NCBI RefSeq assembly: GCF_000685095.1
Contig: NZ_BAYE01000001.1
Span: 372,001 to 436,000 of the forward strand
Origin: Paraburkholderia caledonica NBRC 102488
GTDB lineage: Bacteria; Pseudomonadota; Gammaproteobacteria; Burkholderiales; Burkholderiaceae
DNA length: 64,000 bases
Direction: 5' to 3'
Made by a program: the position numbers and the translations under genes. Position 1 is the stretch's first letter. Each line of letters opens with the position of its first letter. The notes beneath the pieces were generated by a model, which saw only the letters and a program-made list of their open reading frames with translations, was not told the DNA's origin and made no database searches. Below are positions 46,756 to 54,954 of the stretch, piece by piece.

Positions 46756-47576
46756 ATGACATTACGTTCCCACTGCGCTGGCGCATTGCGCTGATCGCGC
46801 CGGCGCTGGCGGTCTTCATCGCGTTCTGGCTGTTGCCGATGGGCGCCCTCGCGCAACTGAGCGGCGACGGCCACGCGTTCGCCACCTATCGCGCGATGCT
46901 GACGAATCCGCGCTACATGTCGAGCCTCGGCGCGACGATCGTGTTGTCGGCGGCCGTCACGGCGGCTACGTTAGTGCTTTCGGTGATCGCCGGTTTGCTG
47001 CTCGCGCGTCGCGAGTTCGCGTTCAAGCGCACGCTGCTCGCGTTGCTGACGTTTCCGCTCGCGTTTCCCGGCGTAGTGGTCGGCTTCATGGTCATCATGC
47101 TCGCGGGACGGCAAGGTTTGATCGGTGCGCTGTCGCTCAAGCTCACCGGCGACCGTTGGGTGTTCGCCTACTCGATGAGCGGCCTCTTCCTCGGCTACCT
47201 GTACTTCTCGATTCCGCGCGTGATCGTCACGGTGATGGCGTCGGCGACCAAGCTCGATGCATCGCTCGAAGAAGCCGCGCGTTCGCTCGGCGCGTCGCCG
47301 TGGCGCATTACGCGCGACATCGTGTTGCCCGCGCTGTCGCCCGGCCTGATCGCGGCGGGCGCGGTGTGCTTCGCGACCGCGATGGGCGCATTCGGCACGG
47401 CGTTCACGCTCGCAACGGACATCGACGTATTGCCGATGACCATCTACACCGAGTTCACGCTCAACGCGAACATGATGACGGCGGCCGGACTTTCGATCGT
47501 GCTCGGCATCGTCACGTGGGCGGTGCTTGCATTGGCGCGCAGCATGAGCGGCTCAGCCGTGGCGGCGAGCGCATGA
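46752..47576 (+). CDS. ABC transporter permease (first subunit)
   Basis: 274 residues, starting with TTG overlapping the stop of the binding-protein gene by 4 nt (TTGA), a coupled start. About six membrane helices and the EAA loop EEAARSLGASPWRITRDIVLP that contacts the ATPase. It pairs with the second permease as a heterodimer. A TTG start is unusual but the overlap and the N-terminal helix leave no better choice. Confidence 0.9.
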   Translation: MNDITFPLRWRIALIAPALAVFIAFWLLPMGALAQLSGDGHAFATYRAMLTNPRYMSSLGATIVLSAAVTAATLVLSVIAGLLLARREFAFKRTLLALLTFPLAFPGVVVGFMVIMLAGRQGLIGALSLKLTGDRWVFAYSMSGLFLGYLYFSIPRVIVTVMASATKLDASLEEAARSLGASPWRITRDIVLPALSPGLIAAGAVCFATAMGAFGTAFTLATDIDVLPMTIYTEFTLNANMMTAAGLSIVLGIVTWAVLALARSMSGSAVAASA

Positions 47577-47625
47577 GCGGCGTCATTCGATACAGCGCGG
47601 ACCCAACCGGAAGCAGAACCTCCCG

Positions 47626-48531
47626 ATGAATTCCATTACTTCTTCTTTGCCGACAGACGCAAAGCTCCGGACGCGGCTCAGCCTACCCGATGCAAGAGCG
47701 TGGCTCGCGGCGGGCCAATGGCTCGTCACGCTGCTGCTATGCGCGTTCCTGATCGTGCCGGTTGTCATGTCGATCGTCGCCGGCGTGACCGTCAACTACT
47801 TCAAGGGTGTGTCGAGCGGATTCACGCTGCGCTGGCTCGCCGAAGTGTGGACGCAGTATCACGGCTCCGTGTTCCTGTCTCTCGAAGTCGCAGCGATCAC
47901 GTTGCTTATCACGCTGCTGACCGGCGTTCCCGCAGGCTACGTGCTCGCGCGCAGCAAGACGCGGCTTTCGCGCGTCGTCGAAGAATTTCTGGTGCTGCCG
48001 ATTGCACTGCCCGGTCTTGCATCGGCGCTCGCGCTGCTCGTGGTATACGGCGGCTTCACGATGTTCCGCATGAGCGTGGCGTTTATCGTCGTCGGGCATG
48101 TGGTGTTCACGCTGCCGTTCATGGTGCGCGCGGTTGCCGCAGTGTGCGCGAGCAGCGACCTGCGCACGCTCGAAGAAGGCGCGGCGAGTCTCGGCGCGAG
48201 TTTCATGCAGCGCTTCGTGACCATCGTTTTGCCGAACGCGAGGCCGGGCATCGTGGCGGGCGCGCTCGCCGTGCTGACGCTTTCCATTGGCGAATTCAAT
48301 CTGACGTGGATGTTGCACACGCCCGATACGAAAACGCTGCCGGTCGGTCTCGCCGACACATACGCGTCGATGCGCATCGAAATAGGCAGTGCGTACACGA
48401 TTCTCTTTTTCATCATGACGATGCCGCTCCTCGTCGCAATGCAATGGCTCGGCGTCGATGCGACCGGCCAGCGCAACGCGGCGAAAAAACGCATCGCCGG
48501 CTCTGCTTCGAATTCCGTCACGACACCATGA
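47626..48531 (+). CDS. ABC transporter permease (second subunit)
   Basis: 301 residues with six membrane helices and the EAA loop LEEGAASLGASFMQRFVTIVLP. It starts 49 bp after the first permease and its stop overlaps the ATPase start (ATGA). The last 15 residues are a basic cytoplasmic tail. Confidence 0.92.
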   Translation: MNSITSSLPTDAKLRTRLSLPDARAWLAAGQWLVTLLLCAFLIVPVVMSIVAGVTVNYFKGVSSGFTLRWLAEVWTQYHGSVFLSLEVAAITLLITLLTGVPAGYVLARSKTRLSRVVEEFLVLPIALPGLASALALLVVYGGFTMFRMSVAFIVVGHVVFTLPFMVRAVAAVCASSDLRTLEEGAASLGASFMQRFVTIVLPNARPGIVAGALAVLTLSIGEFNLTWMLHTPDTKTLPVGLADTYASMRIEIGSAYTILFFIMTMPLLVAMQWLGVDATGQRNAAKKRIAGSASNSVTTP

Positions 48532-49616
48532 AACTCGCCTCTACCGCTGTGTCCGCTTCTGTTGCCGGCTCGGTTCCCATCACGTTGACGCAATGCGCGA
48601 AGACGTTTCGCGGCACACGTGTGCTGGAACCGGTCGATCTTCATATCGAAGCCGGTGAGACGCTCGTGCTGCTCGGTCCGTCCGGCTGCGGCAAGACCAC
48701 GACGCTGCGCATGATCGCAGGACTCGAAACGCCCGACGCCGGCGGCCGCATCGCGTTCGGCGACGACGACGTCACCGCGCTCCCCATCGAAAAACGTCAG
48801 GTGGGCATGGTGTTTCAGAGCTACGCGCTGTTTCCTAACCTGACCGTGCGCGGCAACATCGGTTACGGATTGAAAATCAAACGTATGCCCGCGGCGACAG
48901 CGCGGCAGCGCATCGACGAATTGCTCGACATGATGCGCCTCACCGCGCACGCCGATAAACCGATCGACCAGCTCTCCGGCGGACAGCGTCAACGCGTGGC
49001 GCTGGCACGCGCGCTTGCCGTGCAGCCGCGCGTGCTGCTGCTCGACGAACCGCTCACGGCGCTCGACGCCCGTTTGCGCGACGCACTGCGCAGCGAGATG
49101 AATACGCTGCTGCGCAGACTGGGCATTACAACCGTGTACGTGACGCACGATCAGGCCGAAGCGATGGAACTGGGCGACCGCATCGTCGTGATGAGCGCCG
49201 GGCGTATCGAGCAGATCGGCTCCCCGCGCGACATCTACTATCGACCTGCAAATCGCACCGTCGCGCAGTTCGTCGGCACGATCAACCGTGTCGCCGGCGA
49301 ACGCCGCGGCAACATGTTGACGACCACGGGCGGTGCCGTGCCGCTGCCTTCGACGCACACGCAAATTGCGACACCGGCACGCTCGGCGCACGAGATCTTT
49401 TTCCGCCCCGAAGACGCGTTTCTCGCCGATCCGGCACACGCGCAACTGCGAGGCCACGTCGAAACAAGCGCGTTTCTCGGCGAGCGCACGCGCCTGACGA
49501 TCAGCGGCGCCGCACCGGATGCGTTGCTCGTCGACGTCGCGGGCCGCGTCGAACTGGCGCGCGGCACGCCGGTCGGCATCTCGATCGTGCAGGACGCGCT
49601 GATTGCGCTATCGTAA
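48528..49616 (+). CDS. ABC transporter ATPase
   Basis: 362 residues. Walker A GPSGCGKTT, signature LSGGQRQRVALARAL, Walker B LLLDEP and the switch His in YVTHDQAEAM are all intact; a TOBE-type C-terminal domain follows (about 285-362). It is of the spermidine/iron/phosphonate (PotA/FbpC) class. Start ATGA overlaps the permease stop. It is followed 45 bp later by the phosphodiesterase. Confidence 0.93.
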   Translation: MKLASTAVSASVAGSVPITLTQCAKTFRGTRVLEPVDLHIEAGETLVLLGPSGCGKTTTLRMIAGLETPDAGGRIAFGDDDVTALPIEKRQVGMVFQSYALFPNLTVRGNIGYGLKIKRMPAATARQRIDELLDMMRLTAHADKPIDQLSGGQRQRVALARALAVQPRVLLLDEPLTALDARLRDALRSEMNTLLRRLGITTVYVTHDQAEAMELGDRIVVMSAGRIEQIGSPRDIYYRPANRTVAQFVGTINRVAGERRGNMLTTTGGAVPLPSTHTQIATPARSAHEIFFRPEDAFLADPAHAQLRGHVETSAFLGERTRLTISGAAPDALLVDVAGRVELARGTPVGISIVQDALIALS

Positions 49617-49661
49617 TAAGGCGGCGCTGCTTTTCGAGCGCGCTTAAACAAGGACTATTCC

Positions 49662-50489
49662 ATGCTGCTGGCTCAAATTAGCGACCTGCATATCAAGCGG
49701 CCCGGCGGGCTCGCCTATCGCCGCGTCGACACCGCCGCGTATCTCGCGCGTTGCGTCGCTGCGCTGAACGCACTCGTTCCCCGTCCTGACGCCGTGATCG
49801 TCACCGGCGACCTCGTCGATCAGGGCGATCCGCAACAGTACGAACACCTGAAAACGCTGCTCGCGCCGCTTGAATTGCCCTGCTTCCTGATGGTCGGCAA
49901 TCACGACGACCGGGCCGCGTTGCGCGCCGCCTTTCCCGACCGTGCGGAACTGCATAGCGGCGGCGAATTCGTCCAGTACGCGTTCGATGCCGGCGCATTG
50001 CGCGTGATCGCTCTCGATTCGCTGGTGCCGGGCGAAAGCGGCGGTACGCTATGCGACGCGCGGCTCGCGTGGCTCGAGGCGCAACTCGACGCGGCGAGCG
50101 GCAAGCCAACAGTCGTCGCGCTGCATCATCCGCCGTTTGTTTGCGGCATCGGACATATGGACGAGCTGCGGCTCGATCCTGCTGCGGCAGACAAACTGGC
50201 TGCGCTGATCGCGCGCTATCCGAACGTGGAGCGCGTGATCTGCGGGCATGTGCATCGTCCGATATTCGTGCGCTTTGGCGGCACGATTGCGTCCGCTGTA
50301 CCGGGGCCCGCGCATCAGGTCGCGCTCGATCTTCGCGACGACGCGCCGTCGGCGTTCATGATGGAACCGCCTGCGTATGCGCTGCATCGCTACGATCCGG
50401 CAACGGGCCTGGTTACGCACCACGCGTATGTCGATGCCGCGGACGGTCCCTATCCGTTCTACGAGCCGGAAGGCGCGCTGATCGACTGA
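49662..50489 (+). CDS. GpdQ/CpdA-like class III phosphodiesterase
   Basis: 275 residues. Metal-site motifs are ISDLH (Asp and His), VTGDLVDQG, GNHDD, LHHPPF and CGHVHRP. Length and the pattern throughout, from MLLAQISDLH to the C-terminal AYVDAADGPYPFYE, resemble the glycerophosphodiesterase GpdQ closely. It would release phosphate esters from glycerophosphodiesters or related compounds. It is the last gene of the LacI-ABC group, so it likely processes what the transporter imports, although no signal peptide is present and it acts in the cytoplasm. Confidence 0.88.
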   Translation: MLLAQISDLHIKRPGGLAYRRVDTAAYLARCVAALNALVPRPDAVIVTGDLVDQGDPQQYEHLKTLLAPLELPCFLMVGNHDDRAALRAAFPDRAELHSGGEFVQYAFDAGALRVIALDSLVPGESGGTLCDARLAWLEAQLDAASGKPTVVALHHPPFVCGIGHMDELRLDPAAADKLAALIARYPNVERVICGHVHRPIFVRFGGTIASAVPGPAHQVALDLRDDAPSAFMMEPPAYALHRYDPATGLVTHHAYVDAADGPYPFYEPEGALID

Positions 50490-50511
50490 ACACGCGTTCG
50501 CTTAGTACGGG

Positions 50512-51009
50512 TCAGCGATTGACGAACGTTCGACGTGCGCGCCGCGATACGCTGAAGTACGGTATTCCGAGCGCGGCCGCGACGATCGCCTGCATCAGGC
50601 CGTCGAACGGAATCGCAATGGTGATCCCAATCGCATGCGTCATGTAATCGCTCGCCAGATAGGCGCCGGTGCGCAATACCAGAATCGCACCGAGCCACGC
50701 CTGCACGTGCACGTTAAAGCGCGCCGATCTGCGCGCGGCGAGGAGCGTCAACCACCCCGCGCCCGCCACGATGAACGCGCCGGTCATCACATTCGCGCCG
50801 ACCATGACGATCACCGCGCGATACCAGCCATGTGTTCCGGCGCGCGCGAATACCGCGAGCAGTTCCCATTCGAGCATCATTTCCAGTTGATCGCGCATTG
50901 CGATTGCAGTAGCGAGCGCCCACGTCGCGATACAGATCAGCGCGATGAGCAGGCATCCGCCAATGCGTGGCGACTGACGTTGAGTCGAGCGTGTCGTGGG
51001 CTCTTTCAT
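50512..51009 (-). CDS. DUF2569-like membrane protein
   Basis: 165 residues, four hydrophobic helices. IGGCLLIALI near the start and the C-terminal IPYFSVSRRARRTFV are like the GGWL and PYFxxSxRVxxTF ends of DUF2569/YdgK proteins, although the match is partial. It is convergent with the phosphodiesterase gene and divergent from the MFS gene. Function unknown. Confidence 0.62.
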   Translation of the reverse strand: MKEPTTRSTQRQSPRIGGCLLIALICIATWALATAIAMRDQLEMMLEWELLAVFARAGTHGWYRAVIVMVGANVMTGAFIVAGAGWLTLLAARRSARFNVHVQAWLGAILVLRTGAYLASDYMTHAIGITIAIPFDGLMQAIVAAALGIPYFSVSRRARRTFVNR

Positions 51010-51194
51010 GCGATCGTACGGAGTTGGCTGAGATAGCGCGCCGATTCTACGAGTCCGGGCTCGGCGAACTTCGCATTTTTGTCACAAGCGCCAATGCCGC
51101 ACGCATGGCGGCGAGTCAGCACAATCCGGTTCGCTCCGGTATGATCGGCACGCTTGAGGACCGTGCATGGGCCGGTCCGCCCACCGCTTCTCTC

Positions 51195-52397
51195 ATGTCC
51201 ACTTCCAACGCGTCCACACCCGCCTCCGCCGACCGGTCGCTGCGCGGCCTGCTGCTTCTGCTCGCGACCATTGCCGGCATCTCGGTCGCCAACATCTATT
51301 ACAACCAGCCGCTGCTCGACAACTTGAGGCAGTCATTCCCCGCGAGCGCGTCATGGGTCGGCGCGGTGCCGGCCATCACGCAGCTCGGCTACGCGGCCGG
51401 CATGTTGTTGCTCGCGCCGCTCGGCGACCGCTTCGACCGGCGGGCGCTGATCCTGCTGCAGACTGCGGGCATGTGCGTCGCGCTTGTCGTCGCGGCCGCC
51501 GCGCCTACGCTGTCGGTGCTGATCGTCGCGAGCCTCGCGATCGGTGTGCTCGCTACCATCGCCCAACAGGCGGTGCCGTTCGCCGCCGAACTCGCGCCGC
51601 CGTCTGAGCGCGGCCATGCAGTCGGCACGGTGATGAGCGGTCTGCTGCTCGGCATCCTGCTGGCGCGGACAGCTGCAGGCCTCGTTGCGCAATACCTCGG
51701 CTGGCGTGCGGTATTCGCCGCTTCCGTGGTCGCATTGCTGGTGCTCGCGGTGGTCATCATCCTGCGTCTGCCGAAAAGCAAGCCGACCTCGACGCTGACC
51801 TACGGCAAACTGCTCATGTCGATGTGGCATCTGATCGTCGAGCATCGCGCGTTGCGCGAGGCTTCGCTGACGGGCGCCGCGCTATTCGCCGGTTTCAGTA
51901 TCTTCTGGTCGGTGCTCGCGCTGTTGCTGGCGGGCGCGCCGTTCCACCTCGGACCACAGGCTGCGGGACTGTTCGGCATCGTCGGCGCGGCGGGCGCGCT
52001 CGCTGCGCCTCTTGCCGGCAAGTTCGCGGACCGCCGCGGACCACGCGCGATCATCACGCTGTCCATCGTGCTGGTGGCGATCTCGTTCGTCGTGTTCGGC
52101 GCATCCGCGAAGAGCATCGCGGGACTCGTGATCGGCGTGATCGTGCTCGACGTCGGTGTGCAGGCCGCGCAGATTTCGAATCAGTCGCGCATTTACGCGC
52201 TCAAGCCCGACGCACGCAGCCGCGTGAATACCGTGTACATGGTTGCGTATTTCATCGGCGGAGCGATCGGCTCAGGCGTCGGCGCAGCGGTGTGGCCGGT
52301 TTTCGGATGGGTGGGCGTGAGCGTCGCGGGTCTGTTGTTCGCGGGCCTTGCCGCGTGGAATCATCTGGCGCTGCAGACTCGTACTGCCAAAGGTTGA
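51195..52397 (+). CDS. Major facilitator superfamily exporter
   Basis: 400 residues from the ATG at 51195; an in-frame ATG at 51141 is possible. Twelve helices with motif ISVANIYYNQPLLDN in helix 1 and LLAPLGDRFDRRALI between helices 2 and 3, typical of small drug or sugar efflux MFS proteins. Substrate unknown. It is monocistronic and convergent with the receiver protein gene. Confidence 0.88.
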   Translation: MSTSNASTPASADRSLRGLLLLLATIAGISVANIYYNQPLLDNLRQSFPASASWVGAVPAITQLGYAAGMLLLAPLGDRFDRRALILLQTAGMCVALVVAAAAPTLSVLIVASLAIGVLATIAQQAVPFAAELAPPSERGHAVGTVMSGLLLGILLARTAAGLVAQYLGWRAVFAASVVALLVLAVVIILRLPKSKPTSTLTYGKLLMSMWHLIVEHRALREASLTGAALFAGFSIFWSVLALLLAGAPFHLGPQAAGLFGIVGAAGALAAPLAGKFADRRGPRAIITLSIVLVAISFVVFGASAKSIAGLVIGVIVLDVGVQAAQISNQSRIYALKPDARSRVNTVYMVAYFIGGAIGSGVGAAVWPVFGWVGVSVAGLLFAGLAAWNHLALQTRTAKG

Positions 52398-52410
52398 TTG
52401 CGGCGAGCGC

Positions 52411-52860
52411 TCAGCCGTTGCTTCGTGCGAACGCGTACTCGTGCAGCGCATCGATTACGCGATCGAATTCGAAAGACTTGTCGTAGAAGTGGCGCACGCC
52501 ATATTGTTCGCAGCGCTCGCGATAGGCCGGCAATGCATGATTGGTCAGCACTGCGGCAAACACGGAGTCGATCAAACCTTCGCGCTGCAAATAGGCCAAT
52601 ACGGGTACGCCCGAGCCCTGCTTCAATTGCAGATCGACAATCACCGCGTCGAATGCGTCGTCGCTCAGAAGCGCGATGGCTTCGTCGGCCGAATCGGCAT
52701 AAGCGGCCACGCGCAATGAACCCGACGCGTCGATCGCCTCCACCAGACTGCGGCGGATCAGCGGCGAATCTTCGATAAGCAGCACGCGCAACGGTGCGCG
52801 GCTGGCTGACTCGGCAACGGTGTTCGATTCGCTGTTCATCGGGATTTCTCGATCGTCCAT
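52411..52860 (-). CDS. Stand-alone response regulator receiver protein
   Basis: 149 residues, essentially one CheY-like receiver with acidic pocket Glu30/Asp31, phospho-acceptor Asp76 in VIVDLQLK and Lys in YDKSFEF. No output domain. Its ATG overlaps the TAA of the NarL-type regulator by one nucleotide (TAATG), so the two are coupled; an internal ATG at 52839 is an alternative. It may act as a phosphate sink or a link in a relay with the same histidine kinase. Confidence 0.86.
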   Translation of the reverse strand: MDDREIPMNSESNTVAESASRAPLRVLLIEDSPLIRRSLVEAIDASGSLRVAAYADSADEAIALLSDDAFDAVIVDLQLKQGSGVPVLAYLQREGLIDSVFAAVLTNHALPAYRERCEQYGVRHFYDKSFEFDRVIDALHEYAFARSNG

Positions 52861-53492
52861 TATTCGATCAAGCCGTTCTTGATCGCGTAATAAGTCAGAT
52901 CGGCATTGTTCGCCAGCCGCATTTTCTCGAGCACGCGAGCCCTATACGTGCTGACCGTTTTCACGGACAAATGCAGTTCCTCGGCAATCTGCGTGGGAAT
53001 CTGCCCCGCCGCGAGCTTGCAGAAAATCTGAAACTCGCGCTCGGACAGCGCTTCGTGCGGCCGCGCCGCCGCCGGTTTGTCAAGATTGTCGGCAAGCGTG
53101 TCGGCCACCGCCTCGGATAAATAACGATGCCCTCGCGCTACCGCACGAATCGCGCGCACGATCTCGTCGGGTTCGCAGTCCTTGTTCAGATAACCGTTCG
53201 CGCCCGCGCGCAGCAGGTTGATCGCGTACTGGCTCTCCGGATAGCCCGAGAGGATCAGCACGCCCTGCTCCGGGCGCACCTGCTTGATGACGCGCAAGGT
53301 GTCGATGCCGTTCTTGTCCGGCATCGCAATGTCGAGGAGCACGACGTCGAATGCCTGTTCGCGCACGAGGCTGATGGTTTCGTCGCCGGTGGCCGCTTCC
53401 GCCGCGACGCACATGTCCGGCTCGTCGGCGACGAACTGTCTGAAACCCCCTCGGACGATCGCGTGGTCGTCAGCTATCAACACTCGAATCAT
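52860..53492 (-). CDS. NarL/LuxR-family response regulator
   Basis: 210 residues from the ATG of MIRVLIADDH. Receiver (1-120) with Asp54 in LLDIAMPDK, then a LuxR-type HTH (LSEREFQIFCKLAAGQIPTQ and VKTVSTYRARVLEKM). Phosphorylation probably by the HisKA_3-type kinase encoded on the other strand 1.5 kb away. It is cotranscribed with the lone receiver gene. Confidence 0.92.
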   Translation of the reverse strand: MIRVLIADDHAIVRGGFRQFVADEPDMCVAAEAATGDETISLVREQAFDVVLLDIAMPDKNGIDTLRVIKQVRPEQGVLILSGYPESQYAINLLRAGANGYLNKDCEPDEIVRAIRAVARGHRYLSEAVADTLADNLDKPAAARPHEALSEREFQIFCKLAAGQIPTQIAEELHLSVKTVSTYRARVLEKMRLANNADLTYYAIKNGLIE

Positions 53493-53567
53493 CGGCTTGG
53501 TGTCCGTACGATGGAATCGCTCCAAAGCAGACATTGTAATGACGTCGCGCCGTACTTCGGCGTTATC

Positions 53568-53588
53568 GCGGCCGGAACCGCCGGCCGC
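53568..53588 (-). terminator. Hairpin after ferritin-like gene
   Basis: A perfect 8-bp GC stem (GCGGCCGG / CCGGCCGC) with a 5-nt loop, 22 bp after the ferritin-like gene and before the regulator. It lacks a T run, so termination would be weak. Confidence 0.4.
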
Positions 53589-53610
53589 AAGCTCGCCATG
53601 CCAGGCGCAA

Positions 53611-54183
53611 TCACTCGCGCCCTTCGAGCAGGTCGGCCATATCGTCCGCATGCTCTTCCTCGACTGCGAGAATCTCTTCGAACAGACGCCGCGTCGTCAC
53701 GTCCTTCTCGCCGAGATAGCGGATGATCTCGCGATAGGTGTCGATAGCGATGCGCTCGGCAACCAGGTTCTCGCGAATCATGTCCGTCAGGTTCTCGCCT
53801 TCCTTGTACTCGGAATGCGCGCGCGTCTTCAGACCGTCCGGCGCGAAGTCCGGCTCGCCGCCAAGCTGCACGATGCGCTCGGCGATACGGTCGGCATGTT
53901 CCTGCTCTTCGGTCGCGTGCTCCGCGAATTCGGCGGCCACCGCTTCCGAGTTGATGCCCTTCGCCATGAAGTGATGCCGCTTGTAGCGCAACGTGCAGAC
54001 GATTTCGGTAGCCAGCGCGTCGTTGAGCAGCTTGAGCACCGTGTCGCGATTCGCGCCGTAAGTTTGCGTGACCGGACCGTCCGACATGTGCTTGCGGGCG
54101 TCGTCGCGGATCTTCTGAATGTCCATCACGAACGGATCGCTCGACTGCGATGCCGCGCCTTGGGCGCCAGGTGTGTTCGCCAT
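53611..54183 (-). CDS. Ferritin-like / bacterioferritin-type protein
   Basis: 190 residues, a four-helix bundle. Iron-ligand Glu and His pairs appear in DALATEIVCTLRYKRHHF, EHATEEQEHADRIAERI, AERIAIDTYREIIRYLG and ILAVEEEHADDMADLL, the di-iron ferroxidase pattern. The first 25 residues are a polar extension. The protein should store iron or detoxify peroxide. It lies between the regulator and two DUF1328 genes, in the same direction. Confidence 0.88.
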   Translation of the reverse strand: MANTPGAQGAASQSSDPFVMDIQKIRDDARKHMSDGPVTQTYGANRDTVLKLLNDALATEIVCTLRYKRHHFMAKGINSEAVAAEFAEHATEEQEHADRIAERIVQLGGEPDFAPDGLKTRAHSEYKEGENLTDMIRENLVAERIAIDTYREIIRYLGEKDVTTRRLFEEILAVEEEHADDMADLLEGRE

Positions 54184-54266
54184 TGAATTTCTCCTTTATC
54201 CGTATTGGGGGATGGCTGCATCACGCAAGGTGCCTGCGCGATGCGCCGATAGAATCATGTTCAGGT

Positions 54267-54428
54267 CTATGTTCGGAAGACACCGAGCAGCAGCGTGACC
54301 ACGAACACGACGAGGAAAATATAGAACAGTATCTTCGCGATCTCGGCCGCGCCCGCCGCGATTCCGGTGAAACCGAACACCGCAGCAATGATGGCGATGA
54401 CGAAGAACACGATGGCATAGTGAAGCAT
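54267..54428 (-). CDS. DUF1328 (YtjA-type) small membrane protein, copy 1
   Basis: 53 residues, [20 protein letters not shown] to GVFRT, with two hydrophobic helices around the conserved [17 protein letters not shown] turn that marks DUF1328. A GGAGAG ribosome site is 6 nt before the ATG. It lies 84 bp from the ferritin-like gene and 109 bp from its sister copy. Role unknown; members are often stress induced. Confidence 0.9.
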   Translation of the reverse strand: MLHYAIVFFVIAIIAAVFGFTGIAAGAAEIAKILFYIFLVVFVVTLLLGVFRT

Positions 54429-54537
54429 GGCGACTCTCCTTCTTGTTGGTATCCGCGGGCATTTCCGTGCGCTCAGGTTGCGCGTACCGCTTTGCTTAAG
54501 CGCCGTGTTTCAGGCGCCTCGACGAGGCAAAGCGGCG

Positions 54538-54714
54538 CTAATCGACGATTTTTTTCGTCACCACGAAGCCGAGCACGAGGAACACCACGCACAGAATCAG
54601 GAACACGACAAACAGGAACTTCGCAATTGCCGCCGCGCCCGCAGCCACGCCGGTGAACCCAAGAAGGCCGGCGATCACCGCGATGACGGCGAAAAACAAC
54701 GCCCACTTCAGCAT
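54538..54714 (-). CDS. DUF1328 (YtjA-type) small membrane protein, copy 2
   Basis: 58 residues, [20 protein letters not shown] to KKIVD, the same family as the previous gene, sharing [22 protein letters not shown] lies 8 nt before the ATG. Tandem paralogues with about 60 percent similarity by eye, indicating duplication within the family. Confidence 0.9.
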   Translation of the reverse strand: MLKWALFFAVIAVIAGLLGFTGVAAGAAAIAKFLFVVFLILCVVFLVLGFVVTKKIVD

Positions 54715-54954
54715 GATGGCTTCCTCCAGAACAGTGAATGGGATCAGGGTCCATCGTATCCAGCTGCATCGTCGGGCGCATTCCGACGCACTCCGGTTTT
54801 CGTGTGAGAATCCGCTTACATTGGATTACGGCCGCTTTACGCGAAGCGGCCCGGACGCAGATTCGCCACGCACAAATGTGCGCGCCAGCGCGCGGGCGCG
54901 CACCCGCGGCGACTGCAGCGGACGCTACACTGATGCGTGTCCAAGGAGTAGAAC

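Noticed and set aside
47700..48527. Upstream extension of the ATPase frame through the second permease gene
   Set aside because: The ATG at 48528 gives the normal ATPase length and overlaps the permease stop in the usual ATGA manner.
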